A stretch of 64,000 nucleotides of DNA from Winogradskyella pacifica. Lineage in GTDB: Bacteria > Bacteroidota > Bacteroidia > Flavobacteriales > Flavobacteriaceae. A program made the translations under genes and the position numbers. The DNA is taken from NCBI RefSeq assembly GCF_013403915.1, contig NZ_JABFDI010000006.1, positions 124,001 through 188,000 of the forward strand, written 5' to 3'. Below the pieces are notes generated by a model. The model was given only the letters and a program-made list of their open reading frames with translations, had not been told where the DNA came from and made no database searches. How positions within the stretch are numbered: position 1 is the first letter of the stretch; each line of letters starts with the position of its first letter. This document shows positions 25,979 through 34,984 of this stretch, piece by piece.

Positions 25979-26332
25979 TTAAGCTTTATTCTTCATGGTT
26001 TTAATTGTGGATACCAACATTCTTATTAATTCTTGATTCTTACTGCAAAGTGTTTCAAATGATTGAATTGATATATAGTTTGAGTCTTTTAGAATAGATA
26101 GCCAATAATCAGTTTCATTTGCTTCTTTTAAAGCAATACTCATTTTGTGAATGAAATCTTTACTAGATTGCGCAAATTCAGCCTCTCTAATATTTGCACC
26201 TATCGAGGTTCCGCTTCTCATTAATTGTTTCGATAATATAAATTCTCTTTTATCAGAAGCTAAAGTTTTATAGAGTTCCACTATGTTTAATGCAAAGTCG
26301 TAACTTTTATTGCGTAAAATAGATTCTCCCAT
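25979..26332 (-). CDS. Four-helix-bundle protein (S23/IVS, Avd-like)
   Basis: 117 aa from ATG at 26332 (MGESILRNKSYDFALNIVEL); a TTG 9 bases upstream is less likely. The markers RSGTSIGANIREAEFAQS and DFIHKMSIALKEANETDYWL are the signature of the S23 four-helix family, first known from intervening sequences in 23S rRNA genes and structurally related to the DGR accessory protein Avd. Here it is not in an rRNA gene but between moxR and DUF58 genes, with 7-bp arrays on both sides. Basic and nucleic-acid binding by analogy; function unproven. Confidence 0.87.
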   Translation of the reverse strand: MGESILRNKSYDFALNIVELYKTLASDKREFILSKQLMRSGTSIGANIREAEFAQSSKDFIHKMSIALKEANETDYWLSILKDSNYISIQSFETLCSKNQELIRMLVSTIKTMKNKA

Positions 26333-26353
26333 AACTCTCAACTTTTAGTTTTT

Positions 26354-26409
26354 CACTATTCACTATTCACTATTCACTATTCACTATTCACTATTCACTA
26401 TTCACTAAC
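26354..26409. repeat. CACTATT heptamer array, 7.7 copies
   Basis: Perfect copies of CACTATT (minus strand TAGTGAA). The moxR stop codon TAG is itself part of the terminal unit, so the array starts exactly at the end of moxR. Confidence 0.95.
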
Positions 26410-27403
26410 GCGGCACTTCAACCGATTGCACAATCATTTCAATGACATTTTCTGTAGTCATACCTTCCATTTCGCGTTCTGGAGTTAGAATGATACGATG
26501 ATTTAATACCGGATTTAATGATTTTTTTACATCTTCAGGAATTACAAAATCACGACCATTTATAGCAGCAAATGCTTTGGCTGTATTAAGAATTGCAATA
26601 GATGCTCTTGGCGAACCACCAAGATATAAATGCGGATGATTTCGAGTTTTTGAAACCACCTCTGCGATATATTTTATAATCTTTTCTTCAACGAGAACAG
26701 ACTGCGTTTTGCTTTTGTAATCTTCTAATGAAGCGACATCTAAAATAGGATTAATCCGTGTTTGTGGTTTCTCACCTTTACGCTCGTGATGAGAGGCAAT
26801 AATTTTAATTTCATCTTCTAAAGACGGATAATCCACTTTAATTTTAAAGATAAAACGGTCTAATTGCGCTTCTGGTAAAGCATAAGTTCCTTCTTGCTCA
26901 ATTGGGTTTTGAGTGGCAAGCACCATAAACGGATTATTAAACGGATACGTTGTGCCATCAATTGTTGCCTGGCGCTCTTCCATAGTTTCAAATAAAGCCG
27001 CTTGCGTTTTTGCAGGAGCTCTGTTGATTTCGTCAATTAAAACAATGTTCGAAAAAATAGGTCCTTTTTTAAATTCAAATTCCGAAGATTTCATATTCAA
27101 AATCGAAGTTCCCAAAACATCACTTGGCATCAAATCTGGAGTAAATTGAATTCGGCTAAACTCAGTTTTTAAAACTTTGGCGAATAGTTTTGCGGTCACT
27201 GTTTTTGCAATTCCCGGAACACCTTCAATTAAAACATGGCCATCGGCTAATAAGGCTACGATAAGTAATTCTACAAAATTATCTTGCCCAATGATGACTT
27301 TCCCTAACTCACTTTTAATGCTTTCTACGGCATTTTTTAAATCTTCTAATTGAATGCGATTATCAAAATTTAAGTCGTCGTTTACTGTTTCGTTTTCTTC
27401 CAT
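26405..27403 (-). CDS. MoxR-type AAA+ ATPase
   Basis: 332 aa. Walker A GVPGIAKT at 61-68, Walker B VLIDEINRAP at 121-130, sensor region ATQNPIEQEGTYALPEAQLDRF and the C-terminal lid are typical of the MoxR (RavA/BchI-like) subfamily. MoxR ATPases act with von-Willebrand and DUF58 proteins to mature or insert protein complexes, and in Bacteroidota belong to the Bat-type aerotolerance loci. Overlaps the DUF4350 gene stop by 22 bases. The downstream partner, DUF58, is now separated by the four-helix insertion. Confidence 0.94.
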   Translation of the reverse strand: MEENETVNDDLNFDNRIQLEDLKNAVESIKSELGKVIIGQDNFVELLIVALLADGHVLIEGVPGIAKTVTAKLFAKVLKTEFSRIQFTPDLMPSDVLGTSILNMKSSEFEFKKGPIFSNIVLIDEINRAPAKTQAALFETMEERQATIDGTTYPFNNPFMVLATQNPIEQEGTYALPEAQLDRFIFKIKVDYPSLEDEIKIIASHHERKGEKPQTRINPILDVASLEDYKSKTQSVLVEEKIIKYIAEVVSKTRNHPHLYLGGSPRASIAILNTAKAFAAINGRDFVIPEDVKKSLNPVLNHRIILTPEREMEGMTTENVIEMIVQSVEVPR

Positions 27404-28608
27404 TGATTATGGGATTTAAATTGTTCTATTAAGGTGTTTAGCCTTTCTAATTCCGTAGGACTGATGTCATTCTTCTGATTCAAACTTTCAATAAGTTGAA
27501 ATAAAGCCTTCGTATCATCTACCGTGTTATTACTTCGCGCTGCTAAATTATTTATAAAACTGGTGTTTATTTCTGCAGTCGAAAGGTGTAATGTGTTTCT
27601 AATATACTCTAAAAAATGATGCACTTTATGTTGTGAAATGTCTTTGTGTTTTCCGCTTTCATAATACATGTTGGCAATAGTTCTTGTAAAATCTACAGTC
27701 TGATTTTTCAACGATTTTACAATCGGAATGGCGCGTTGTTTTCGTTTACCTTCAAAAATAATATAGATTAAAGCACCAATCAGTACTAAATAATACGCCC
27801 ATTTTAAGGATTTTGTATTTAAAAACAAATACATTGGTGAGGTGTAAAATGTCTTTCCTGTTTTGTAATAGGTATCCACGTACACAGGTTTGGAAGTGTC
27901 TATGTAAGATAAAAGTCCGGCGGTATAATCTTGATTTGGTGATTGTAGTATAAAGTAGTTTGTAAATGCCTGAGGAAATGTACTAAGTATAATTTCACCA
28001 TCTCCAAAAGGTTGTTTTATACTGCTGACTAAAGTGTCCTCCATAGGTTTATTTTCACCTCTATACGTATCAATAAGACCAATAACCGATGTTTTTAAGG
28101 TATCGATTTTATTAAAGTGGAAGAATGTTGTTGAGCGATCGTACTTATAAGTTTGAGAGTCGTCTATTGCGGGATTTACCAGTTTAACTTGGTATTCGTT
28201 ATTAAAATTATCAAACGTATTAACAGATTGCATATTAAGATTTAAAGTGTCTAGTAATTTTTCTTCAAAATTTACCGCAGCAACAATAAGTGTGTTTCCA
28301 CTAGAAACCCAATCTAAAAGGCTATTTAATTCTTCTTTTCCAAATTCAATACCTCCATTATAAAACAAATATGTACCATTGATGTCATTGTTTTTTAAAT
28401 ATTCAAAAGGCGGACGGTCTACAATAGAAACAGAGTCTGCAACGTGTTTTAATTGGTTGTTAAACACATACGTGCCAAAAGGAATTTTATGATGTGTTGC
28501 ATAAGAAGGAAACCAATTTATAGCCTTCGGTTTGTTCATTTCTAGAACAACGATAGCCAAAATGGTAAATGCTACAAGGATGATATATAGTTTTCCTTTT
28601 TTGCTCAA
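27382..28608 (-). CDS. DUF4350 membrane protein
   Basis: 408 aa. An N-terminal anchor helix (about 5-24, KLYIILVAFTILAIVVLEM), then a soluble domain with FPSYATHHKIPFGTYVFNNQL and a glutamine-amidotransferase-like DUF4350 fold (FLFYNGGIEFGKEELNSLLDWV, NTLIVAA), a second helix around 275-292 and a C-terminal cytoplasmic region. No catalytic triad was identified. Overlaps both neighbours slightly (4 bases with DUF4129, 22 with moxR), so it is translationally coupled. Role in the MoxR complex unknown. Confidence 0.83.
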   Translation of the reverse strand: MSKKGKLYIILVAFTILAIVVLEMNKPKAINWFPSYATHHKIPFGTYVFNNQLKHVADSVSIVDRPPFEYLKNNDINGTYLFYNGGIEFGKEELNSLLDWVSSGNTLIVAAVNFEEKLLDTLNLNMQSVNTFDNFNNEYQVKLVNPAIDDSQTYKYDRSTTFFHFNKIDTLKTSVIGLIDTYRGENKPMEDTLVSSIKQPFGDGEIILSTFPQAFTNYFILQSPNQDYTAGLLSYIDTSKPVYVDTYYKTGKTFYTSPMYLFLNTKSLKWAYYLVLIGALIYIIFEGKRKQRAIPIVKSLKNQTVDFTRTIANMYYESGKHKDISQHKVHHFLEYIRNTLHLSTAEINTSFINNLAARSNNTVDDTKALFQLIESLNQKNDISPTELERLNTLIEQFKSHNQWKKTKQ

Positions 28609-29339
28609 GGTGTTGTAATTGTAGTATTTAAATGTTCAAAAGGAAGTTTTAATGTTTCAAATTTTGCAACATCGATATTAAACTCACCGTACCATACGTA
28701 ATCATAGATTCTGGTGATATTTTTGAAATCGGCTTTTAAAAGTTCCTTATTAATTTCATTGATATAATCTTCATTTGTTTTTTGTGGTTGCCAAGAAATA
28801 TGATCGGTTTCGGTTAAATATTTTAAAGACAATAGGTAATAATAGCGAATGGCTAATCTGTAATTGTTCTGTTGAATGGCTTCATTTATTAACGCAGGAA
28901 TATCTTCATTCTTTATAATTTGTTCTTCTTCGGTAAACAAAATAGAACCTTGTTTTCTGCTTTTTGCTATGAGATTATTCGAATTCACTTTTAAGAAAAA
29001 CCGAATTAATAAGAATAGTAAAAAGGCTAATAATAAATAAGGTAGAATTTTAAAAACAAAGTACAGAAAGCCAGAGGCAGTACCCACTCCAAATATGGCT
29101 TCCCAAAACTTGTTAAGTATATTTTGAAGCCAACGATACGCTTTGTCTAAGAAATTTTCTTCAGGTTCAACTTCTGTATAGTTAAAATCCTTATCGGCTT
29201 TGTAGGCTTCTAAATCGTCTTCGGTTATTTCTTGTTTTTCAAGTGTACTATCATCAAACCTTACGGATTGCTCACTTTGTTGCGCAACAGAAAGTTGCCC
29301 AAAACAAAAACAAAGAAGTAGCAATCTGTATACTAACAT
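28605..29339 (-). CDS. DUF4129 membrane protein
   Basis: 244 aa. Signal sequence MLVYRLLLLCFCFGQLSVAQ, an acidic periplasmic segment, an amphipathic stretch and a membrane helix (about 95-122, rich in Leu/Phe), then a cytoplasmic helical DUF4129 domain with NYRLAIRYYYLLSLKYLTE and RIYDYVWYGEFNID, the family signature (YxxxxYG). It is one base from the upstream gene and overlaps the next by 4. Transglutaminase-type partners are found in other lineages; here it serves the MoxR cluster. Confidence 0.82.
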   Translation of the reverse strand: MLVYRLLLLCFCFGQLSVAQQSEQSVRFDDSTLEKQEITEDDLEAYKADKDFNYTEVEPEENFLDKAYRWLQNILNKFWEAIFGVGTASGFLYFVFKILPYLLLAFLLFLLIRFFLKVNSNNLIAKSRKQGSILFTEEEQIIKNEDIPALINEAIQQNNYRLAIRYYYLLSLKYLTETDHISWQPQKTNEDYINEINKELLKADFKNITRIYDYVWYGEFNIDVAKFETLKLPFEHLNTTITTP

Positions 29340-30227
29340 TTAGTCTTCTGTATTTCCAATTTCATTAATACGATCATAGGTGCCAGTAAAATTTACTTTT
29401 TCGTGTAAATGAAAGTAAATCACCGCTCCAGCAACCATTAAAATGATATTTAATAAAAACTGAAAGAATGTATTTAACACGTTAAGTATAATAACCACCG
29501 GATCGGCAGAAAAGGTATTGAGGTTGGCAGGATCAATTTCTCCAGAAAAAATACCTGTACTTACTAGTGCGTAAATAACAGATGGAATTGAAACCACCAT
29601 AAGAAGAATGTAATAAATGATGCCCAAAATGATAATAACACCGAAAGCCGTCCAGAAATCAGCATTAGCTAACGTAAAACTCTGACTAAAGGCATCGGAT
29701 GTTGAGCGCTTAGGTTCAAAAACATAAATACTAAATACAAGTGCCATAGGAACCATGGCGTAGAGCACAGGTACAAAGCAAAGCATTATAGCGATGATCA
29801 ATGTGACTCCTTTTAAAAAACTAAGTCCAAAAAACGACCAAAATGATTTAAGCACATTACTTTTTATTTCAGCAGCGTCAACAATACCCTTATGATCTAT
29901 ATAAGATTTAATGTAAAATAGTACTGTAGAAGCTGTAAGAATATAAGCTGCAATTGCGGAAATAAAGTAAACAATGACAACGAGAATGGTCACAAAGACA
30001 TTAGGGGAGTTTAAGCTAGGCTCATTAAATCTTGTAAAATTTAATAAATCACCAGCCACATAATTATAGGCAGCAAGTGATAGCATAAACAGAACAATCG
30101 CAGGACCAGCAATATTGAAAATGGTTCTTATAAATGGTTTAAATTCATTTCTAATAAAGCCAAAGGTGTCAGTAAGTATGCTACTGAAATCTCTCTGTTT
30201 TCTAAATTCGATATAGGGTTTATTCAT
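29340..30227 (-). CDS. Multi-pass membrane protein of MoxR cluster
   Basis: 295 aa, six or so membrane helices. N-terminus IEFRKQRDFSSILTDTFGFIRNEFKPFIR is cytoplasmic and conserved in Bacteroidota members of this locus; it resembles the membrane domain of glycerophosphodiester phosphodiesterases (GPDPase_memb-like), without the catalytic domain. Sits between SpoIIM-like and DUF4129 genes with 0-2 base gaps. Function unknown. Confidence 0.75.
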   Translation of the reverse strand: MNKPYIEFRKQRDFSSILTDTFGFIRNEFKPFIRTIFNIAGPAIVLFMLSLAAYNYVAGDLLNFTRFNEPSLNSPNVFVTILVVIVYFISAIAAYILTASTVLFYIKSYIDHKGIVDAAEIKSNVLKSFWSFFGLSFLKGVTLIIAIMLCFVPVLYAMVPMALVFSIYVFEPKRSTSDAFSQSFTLANADFWTAFGVIIILGIIYYILLMVVSIPSVIYALVSTGIFSGEIDPANLNTFSADPVVIILNVLNTFFQFLLNIILMVAGAVIYFHLHEKVNFTGTYDRINEIGNTED

Positions 30228-30229
30228 GT

Positions 30230-31237
30230 TTAATCGGTTGGTTTATCGTTAAGTTCTATGGTGTTTTTAGATACTATATTCTGTTTTAATTTTCTATGGA
30301 GTTGAATTGGGTAAATTACGTAGTAAAAAAGAATTAATGCTAGAGAACTCGTAATTATTAAAATGGCGAGCCAATCTGGCATTTCTGTATGTCTGGTAAC
30401 AAAACCTTCTAAAAAACCTGCAATTATAAAAAAGGGAATGGTGCTCATTAAGATTTTTAAACCATTTATAACACCACGTTTAAAAGCTTCTAGTCGTGGC
30501 AATGTGCCTGTAAACAACATGCCGTTTCCCATAACGAGACCAGCACAACCTGCTATAATGATTACGGATATTTCAATAGTTCCATGAATCCAAATGGTAC
30601 GTGCAGATTCCCATAATAAACCTTGTTCATAAAAGAAATATTGAAAACTGCCTAACATAATACCATTTTGCATCATTATAAATAAGGTGCCAACACCTAA
30701 GAGAATGCCATAGCCAAAGGCCATAAGGGCTACTTTAATATTATTAAGCGTTATACCCAAAAACATATTAAACTCTCCTTGTTGCTTATAAACCGCCATA
30801 GGATCTCCTTTTTCTATGTTTTCTATCGTCATATTAACATAACCATCTCCAAGAAACGATCTTACAAAGTCGTCTTCGCTAGCGGCAGAAAATGCGCCAA
30901 TCATTACAAAAAGGGTGAACGTTAAAAAGGCAATGAGAAGTTCGCGATGATGTTGATAGAACATCGAAGGGAATTCCGTCTTAAAAAAAGAAATCAGTCT
31001 GTTTTTGGGTTCTTTCTTCGTTTTATAAATAAGTCGATGCGCGTTAGATGCTAATTGATTGAGATAGCGTTCTGTATTGCTATTGGCATAAAATGTTTTG
31101 GCGTAGCTTAAATGGTCGGTAACTTCAATATAGAGGTCAGATAGTAAATCGGGATCTATTTGCGTTTTATTTGTAAGAATGTTTTCAAATTCTAACCATT
31201 TATCTTTATTTTGCTTTACAAAAGCTGCTTCGCGCAT
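30230..31237 (-). CDS. Stage II sporulation protein M-like (DUF95) membrane protein
   Basis: 335 aa. An N-terminal soluble helical part with REAAFVKQNKDKWLEFE, the usual start in this locus, then about six membrane helices carrying the SpoIIM/DUF95 pattern (NNIKVALMAFGYGILLGVGTL, WIHGTIEISVIIIAGCAGL, HGxxE). The organism does not sporulate; this family works with RDD and MoxR genes in Bacteroidota. First gene of the minus-strand operon and divergent from the RDD gene with only 35 bases between start codons. Confidence 0.88.
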   Translation of the reverse strand: MREAAFVKQNKDKWLEFENILTNKTQIDPDLLSDLYIEVTDHLSYAKTFYANSNTERYLNQLASNAHRLIYKTKKEPKNRLISFFKTEFPSMFYQHHRELLIAFLTFTLFVMIGAFSAASEDDFVRSFLGDGYVNMTIENIEKGDPMAVYKQQGEFNMFLGITLNNIKVALMAFGYGILLGVGTLFIMMQNGIMLGSFQYFFYEQGLLWESARTIWIHGTIEISVIIIAGCAGLVMGNGMLFTGTLPRLEAFKRGVINGLKILMSTIPFFIIAGFLEGFVTRHTEMPDWLAILIITSSLALILFYYVIYPIQLHRKLKQNIVSKNTIELNDKPTD

Positions 31238-31272
31238 TATATTCCCTTTTAGACTTTCAAAGAAAAGAAAAT

Positions 31273-31989
31273 ATGGATGAATTTCAAATAGAAACTGCCC
31301 AAAATGTGGGGATTAATCAAAATGTTGCTAGTATTGGTGATAGAATGCTTGGTTACCTCATTGATAGTGCTATTATTCTTTTGTATGGCATTGCTGCGAT
31401 ACTCCTTTTAACCACTTTAAATATGGACATGGGAGATACTTGGGCCATTTATTTGTTGGTGTCGTTACCTGCATTTTTATATTATGTGTTACTCGAAACA
31501 TTTTTGGATGGTAAAACGGTTGGTAAAGTACTTATGAAAACAAGAGTGGTGAAACTAGATGGTTCTAAACCTAGTTTCTCTAATTATTTTGTACGTTGGA
31601 TTTTACGAATTGTCGATGTGGTTTTAACCTCAGGTGGTGTGGCTGCATTTACTATTTTAATAAAAGGAAACGGACAGCGTTTGGGTGATATTGCGGCTGG
31701 TACAACTGTAATTAGCGAAAAACAGCTTTTAACGATTAATGATACGCTTATAAAAGATATCCCTGTAAATTATGTGCCTACGTACAGTCAGGTTACGGTG
31801 TTAAATGATAAGGATATGCAGACGGTGAAAAATTTGTATGATGATGCGCTTAGAAATGGCCATCATAATATTATTCTGAATTTGCACCATCGCTTATTAA
31901 AAATTATGGCGATTGAAACTCAAGATAAACCGGTAGATTTTGTGGCAACGGTTATAAAGGATTATAATTATTATACTCAGAATATGTAA
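31273..31989 (+). CDS. RDD family membrane protein
   Basis: 238 aa. The RDD domain (about 15-160) shows the Arg (GDRMLGYLIDSAI), first Asp (DSA) and the second conserved Asp (GNGQRLGDIAAGT) that name the family, and a GKTVGKVLMKTRVVKLDG motif between helices. A C-terminal cytoplasmic region of about 75 residues with YDDALRNGHHNIILNLHHR follows. It is divergent from the SpoIIM-like gene, the conserved arrangement, and likely belongs to the same membrane complex. Function not established. Confidence 0.88.
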   Translation: MDEFQIETAQNVGINQNVASIGDRMLGYLIDSAIILLYGIAAILLLTTLNMDMGDTWAIYLLVSLPAFLYYVLLETFLDGKTVGKVLMKTRVVKLDGSKPSFSNYFVRWILRIVDVVLTSGGVAAFTILIKGNGQRLGDIAAGTTVISEKQLLTINDTLIKDIPVNYVPTYSQVTVLNDKDMQTVKNLYDDALRNGHHNIILNLHHRLLKIMAIETQDKPVDFVATVIKDYNYYTQNM

Positions 31990-32297
31990 GCAGAGAACCA
32001 CTTTTTCTTTTTCTGAAAAAGTGTGTGAATCGCTTATGCTGAGCGCAGCCGAAGTATCTCATAGATAGTATTTGAATTTGTTATACTGAACAATTAAAGT
32101 ATAAGAGAAAAAGTGAGTGAATCGCTTATCCCAAACTGGTTTTGGGATCTCAGAGAATCGCTTTTTCTTTTTTTATTAGGAAAAGTGTGTGAATCATTTA
32201 ACTTAAGCTTAGGACTGTCTTTAAGGTTTTTAGCTATGAATTTTAAATTAGATTCCTACCTTCGCACGACTGATAAATATGTAAATATAAGTACCCT
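31990..32297. other. 308-base gap with short repeats and hairpins
   Basis: It holds three copies of a ~20-base word (GAAAAAGTGTGTGAATCGCT at 32015, 32107 with one change, and a diverged copy at 32179), two hairpins (CACTTTTTC/GAAAAAGTG near 32000-32023; ATCCCAAA/TTTGGGAT at 32128-32148) and one TGAGCGCAGCCGAAG word at 32039. No credible ORF. Confidence 0.65.
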
Positions 32298-32918
32298 ATG
32301 TTTTTTCAAGTCATAGATATATTAGGAACTATTGCTTTTGCCATATCTGGTGCATTAGTAGCCATGAATAAACGGATGGATCCATTTGGAGTCCTAATAA
32401 TTGCTTTTGTGACAGCTGTAGGAGGTGGAACATTACGAGATGTTATGATTGGTATTGAACCCGTATCATGGATGCGAAATATGACCTTCGTTTATGTTAT
32501 TATTAGTTCTGCGTTTTTTGCTGTATTATTCAGGAAGCGGATTAACTACCTCAGAAAATCACTCTTTTTATTCGATACTATTGGGATTTCACTTTATACG
32601 GTTGTTGGTATAGAAACAGGGCTTATAGCGGGATTACATCCTTTAATTTGTATTGCTATGGGGACAATGACAGCCTGTTTTGGTGGAGTATTGAGAGATA
32701 TTTTATGTAATGAAATTCCTGTAATTTTCAGAAAAGAAATCTATGCAACGGCCTGCATTTTGGGTGGAATTACCTATTTTTTGCTGTTACAATTTTTTGA
32801 AGATAGAAACATCTTATTTGTTATCGTTGGTTTGGTTGTTATGACCGTTAGGTTAATTGCCGTGCGCTATAAAATTAGTTTACCTACTTTGTATAAGAAG
32901 GATGAAGGTATACTCTAA
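32298..32918 (+). CDS. TRIC-like (UPF0126/YadS) cation channel protein
   Basis: 206 aa with seven membrane helices in a 3+3+1 pattern. The inverted repeats show the signature GALVAMNKRMDPFGVLIIAF and VTAVGGGTLRDV in the first half and AMGTMTACFGGVLRDILCNEIP in the second, with the GG(G/V)xxRD motif in both. Prokaryotic TRIC homologues are trimeric cation (K+) channels of the inner membrane. Full length; start at the ATG at 32298. Confidence 0.92.
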   Translation: MFFQVIDILGTIAFAISGALVAMNKRMDPFGVLIIAFVTAVGGGTLRDVMIGIEPVSWMRNMTFVYVIISSAFFAVLFRKRINYLRKSLFLFDTIGISLYTVVGIETGLIAGLHPLICIAMGTMTACFGGVLRDILCNEIPVIFRKEIYATACILGGITYFLLLQFFEDRNILFVIVGLVVMTVRLIAVRYKISLPTLYKKDEGIL

Positions 32919-32963
32919 TTTTTATATTAGGCTTTTTATGAAATTATTTGTTTGATATTAACT

Positions 32964-33647
32964 CTATAACCTATCATTTTTAACCACCATTAGCTTTATT
33001 GCTTTTTCAGAATCTTCTATAATCATAATTTTATAGTGCTTCCATTCTATAATTAGATCCTTGTCTTCAGCTTTATTTAATGACGTAAATGACACCGTTT
33101 TCTGCTCATCGTCTTCTGATAATGACATATGATATGAGTTAAAGGCATCGGTCTGATTGCCATCTATGTCCTCTGACCATTCACCAATATAATCCTTAAA
33201 TAAAATTTGAAGGTTATCAATAACAGCGGTTTGTCCTAAATCAATAAACATTGGTTTTCCAAAATCTAATTTCGTAACAACTAACGCAACGTCGTTTTTC
33301 TCAATTTTTAAATCAAAAGAATAGTTTTGATAAGCTTTTGGGTAGTTTGTTTTTTTACGATCACTAAACGCATCATAACACCAGAGAAAAGTAGCGTATT
33401 TTTTGTTGTTATTAAATACGTTTAATTCGAGTTGAATTTGAGGTGAGTTGGTGTTTAATAATTTTGATTGAATGAATAGATTAACAGGTTCTATAACTAA
33501 TGCTTCAAATTGAACACTAAGATTTTTTCCTGCTACTATAGGTATTGTAATAGAATCGTTTGTCATGTTATTTTCTGATTGTGCAAATCCTGTGTGTTGT
33601 ATGCATACAAGTAGTAAAATCAATATATTAAAGTTGAAAATCGTCAT
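32964..33647 (-). CDS. Exported protein of unknown function
   Basis: 227 aa from ATG at 33647, which begins a clean signal peptide (MTIFNFNILILLLVCIQHTG, cleavage near FAQSE); an in-frame ATG 12 codons upstream would overlap the previous gene and place charged residues before it. The mature part is beta-strand-rich (NLSVQFEALVIEPVNLFIQS, VALVVTKLDFGKPMFIDLG). No family recognised. The upstream membrane-protein gene starts the pair and is 19 bases away. Confidence 0.6.
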   Translation of the reverse strand: MTIFNFNILILLLVCIQHTGFAQSENNMTNDSITIPIVAGKNLSVQFEALVIEPVNLFIQSKLLNTNSPQIQLELNVFNNNKKYATFLWCYDAFSDRKKTNYPKAYQNYSFDLKIEKNDVALVVTKLDFGKPMFIDLGQTAVIDNLQILFKDYIGEWSEDIDGNQTDAFNSYHMSLSEDDEQKTVSFTSLNKAEDKDLIIEWKHYKIMIIEDSEKAIKLMVVKNDRL

Positions 33648-33666
33648 AGTTAAGTGTGATTTATCG

Positions 33667-34038
33667 TTAAAAAAGTCTATCAAATTTGAATGCTAACATA
33701 TAATAAAGTAGGCCTATTGTCACCAATAAATGAAGTCCAAATCCAATACTATTTATGACTTTGACGGGCATTTTATTATAAAAACCAAAAATAGCATAGA
33801 ACGCAAATAGTAAAATACATGCTTCCAAACCGATGACCACTAATTCTCTAAATTCAAAGTTATGCTCTTTTATATTCGGAGTATTGATAGCCCAAAAAAC
33901 AAATATACCGATTACCATAGCCATATTTAAATACGGAATTATTAAAGTCGATTTTCCCTTTTTGTATGCGACGATTATGGAGACTAAATGGCAAATCAAG
34001 ATTATAATTAGCGTTGTGTTAACATATGTGTCATTCAT
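33667..34038 (-). CDS. Four-helix membrane protein of unknown function
   Basis: 123 aa with four membrane helices (about 8-25, 31-52, 65-86, 93-116) and short loops. No signature residues or recognised family. It is the first gene of a pair with the exported protein downstream and ends the core-type region: an IS110 remnant starts 20 bases beyond its start codon, on the other strand. Confidence 0.6.
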   Translation of the reverse strand: MNDTYVNTTLIIILICHLVSIIVAYKKGKSTLIIPYLNMAMVIGIFVFWAINTPNIKEHNFEFRELVVIGLEACILLFAFYAIFGFYNKMPVKVINSIGFGLHLLVTIGLLYYMLAFKFDRLF

Positions 34039-34058
34039 AAATAACTGTATGTGAGTTT

Positions 34059-34343
34059 GTGTCGTGTTTAGAGAACGAATTTAGGAAATTCAAATTGAAT
34101 AGACCTGAGTGTAGCAAACTGGCGAAGCAAAACATGAGACATTTATTATTTATGTGCAGTTTCAATGCTTGTAAACAAAACAAAGCTTGTCGAGATCTTT
34201 ACGAGCGCATAGTTGCCAAAGGAAAGCGTAAAAAAATAGTATCAATAGCGGTTTGTAGTAATCTACTAAATCAGGCTTTTGCAATCGCTAAATTGGGATT
34301 AATATATGATGGAAATTATAAAAGTACTTTAGTGAAACAGTAA
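34059..34343 (+). pseudogene. IS110-type transposase remnant (C-terminal part), copy 1
   Basis: 94-codon frame whose last two thirds, MRHLLFMCSFNACKQNKACR then LYERIVAKGKRKKIVSIAV and NQAFAIAKLGLIYD, match the C-terminal end of IS110/IS1111 transposases (Transposase_20). The N-terminal DEDD catalytic domain and the HhH region are missing. The last ~135 bases are nearly identical to a second copy at 36727-36861, so both derive from one element. Not functional. Confidence 0.8.
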
Positions 34344-34501
34344 TGCGTTTTTACTTGTTTTTTGCCACAGTACTTTGTTGCTATTATTCAAATGCTTTTG
34401 TTATATTCGCCATCAACTAATCTAGTTAGACTTTCTTCTTAGACTTTTTTCTGCCCTTTTCATTGAGTTGATTTAAGACGAATCTAAAAAAAATCAATTA
34501 A

Positions 34502-34972
34502 ATGAGAAACACTACACTCGTAGCCTGTCTATTACTTGCTACACCATTAATTTATTCACAAGAAAACGTTCCTGCCTCCGGAGGCGATGCCACTGGTAGT
34601 GGCGGTTCGTCCAGTTATTCAGTTGGCCAGTTGGCGTATACCACCAATACAGGAAATGGCACGGTTACACAGGGCGTACAACAAAGTATCGAACTGTTTA
34701 CCTTGAGCAACCCAGAACTAGCCACCGTAAAGCTGTCGGCGGTGACCTATCCCAATCCAACATCAGATTATGTGGTATTGGCCATAAGCGACGCCAAATT
34801 TATAGGTTTGAGCTATGTTCTTTATGATTTACAAGGTAGAGCGGTATCACAAGGTCAAGCACCCCAATCTAACACGCAAATAGACATGCGAACCTTAGAA
34901 TTAGGCACCTATTTGCTTAAGGTAAGCCACAACAAAAAAGAACTAAAGACCTTTAAAATCATCAAAAACTAA
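34502..34972 (+). CDS. Secreted protein with type IX (T9SS) type-A sorting domain
   Basis: 156 aa. Signal peptide MRNTTLVACLLLATPLIYSQ, a Gly/Ser-rich stretch (GGDATGSGGSSSYSVGQLAY), then the Por_Secre_tail domain from about residue 80: YPNPTSDYVVL, YDLQGRAVSQG, RTLELGTYLLKV and the basic end KTFKIIKN. The tail is removed on export through T9SS. There is little other than signal, a short beta region and the tail, so it may display or partner with the collagen-like protein encoded 12 bases downstream. GC content is visibly higher than in the surrounding genes. Confidence 0.82.
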   Translation: MRNTTLVACLLLATPLIYSQENVPASGGDATGSGGSSSYSVGQLAYTTNTGNGTVTQGVQQSIELFTLSNPELATVKLSAVTYPNPTSDYVVLAISDAKFIGLSYVLYDLQGRAVSQGQAPQSNTQIDMRTLELGTYLLKVSHNKKELKTFKIIKN

Positions 34973-34984
34973 TCGTAACCAATT

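Noticed and set aside
32113-32316. 67-codon ORF before the TRIC-like gene
   Set aside because: It runs through the repeat words and hairpins of the gap and into the TRIC start; no family likeness.
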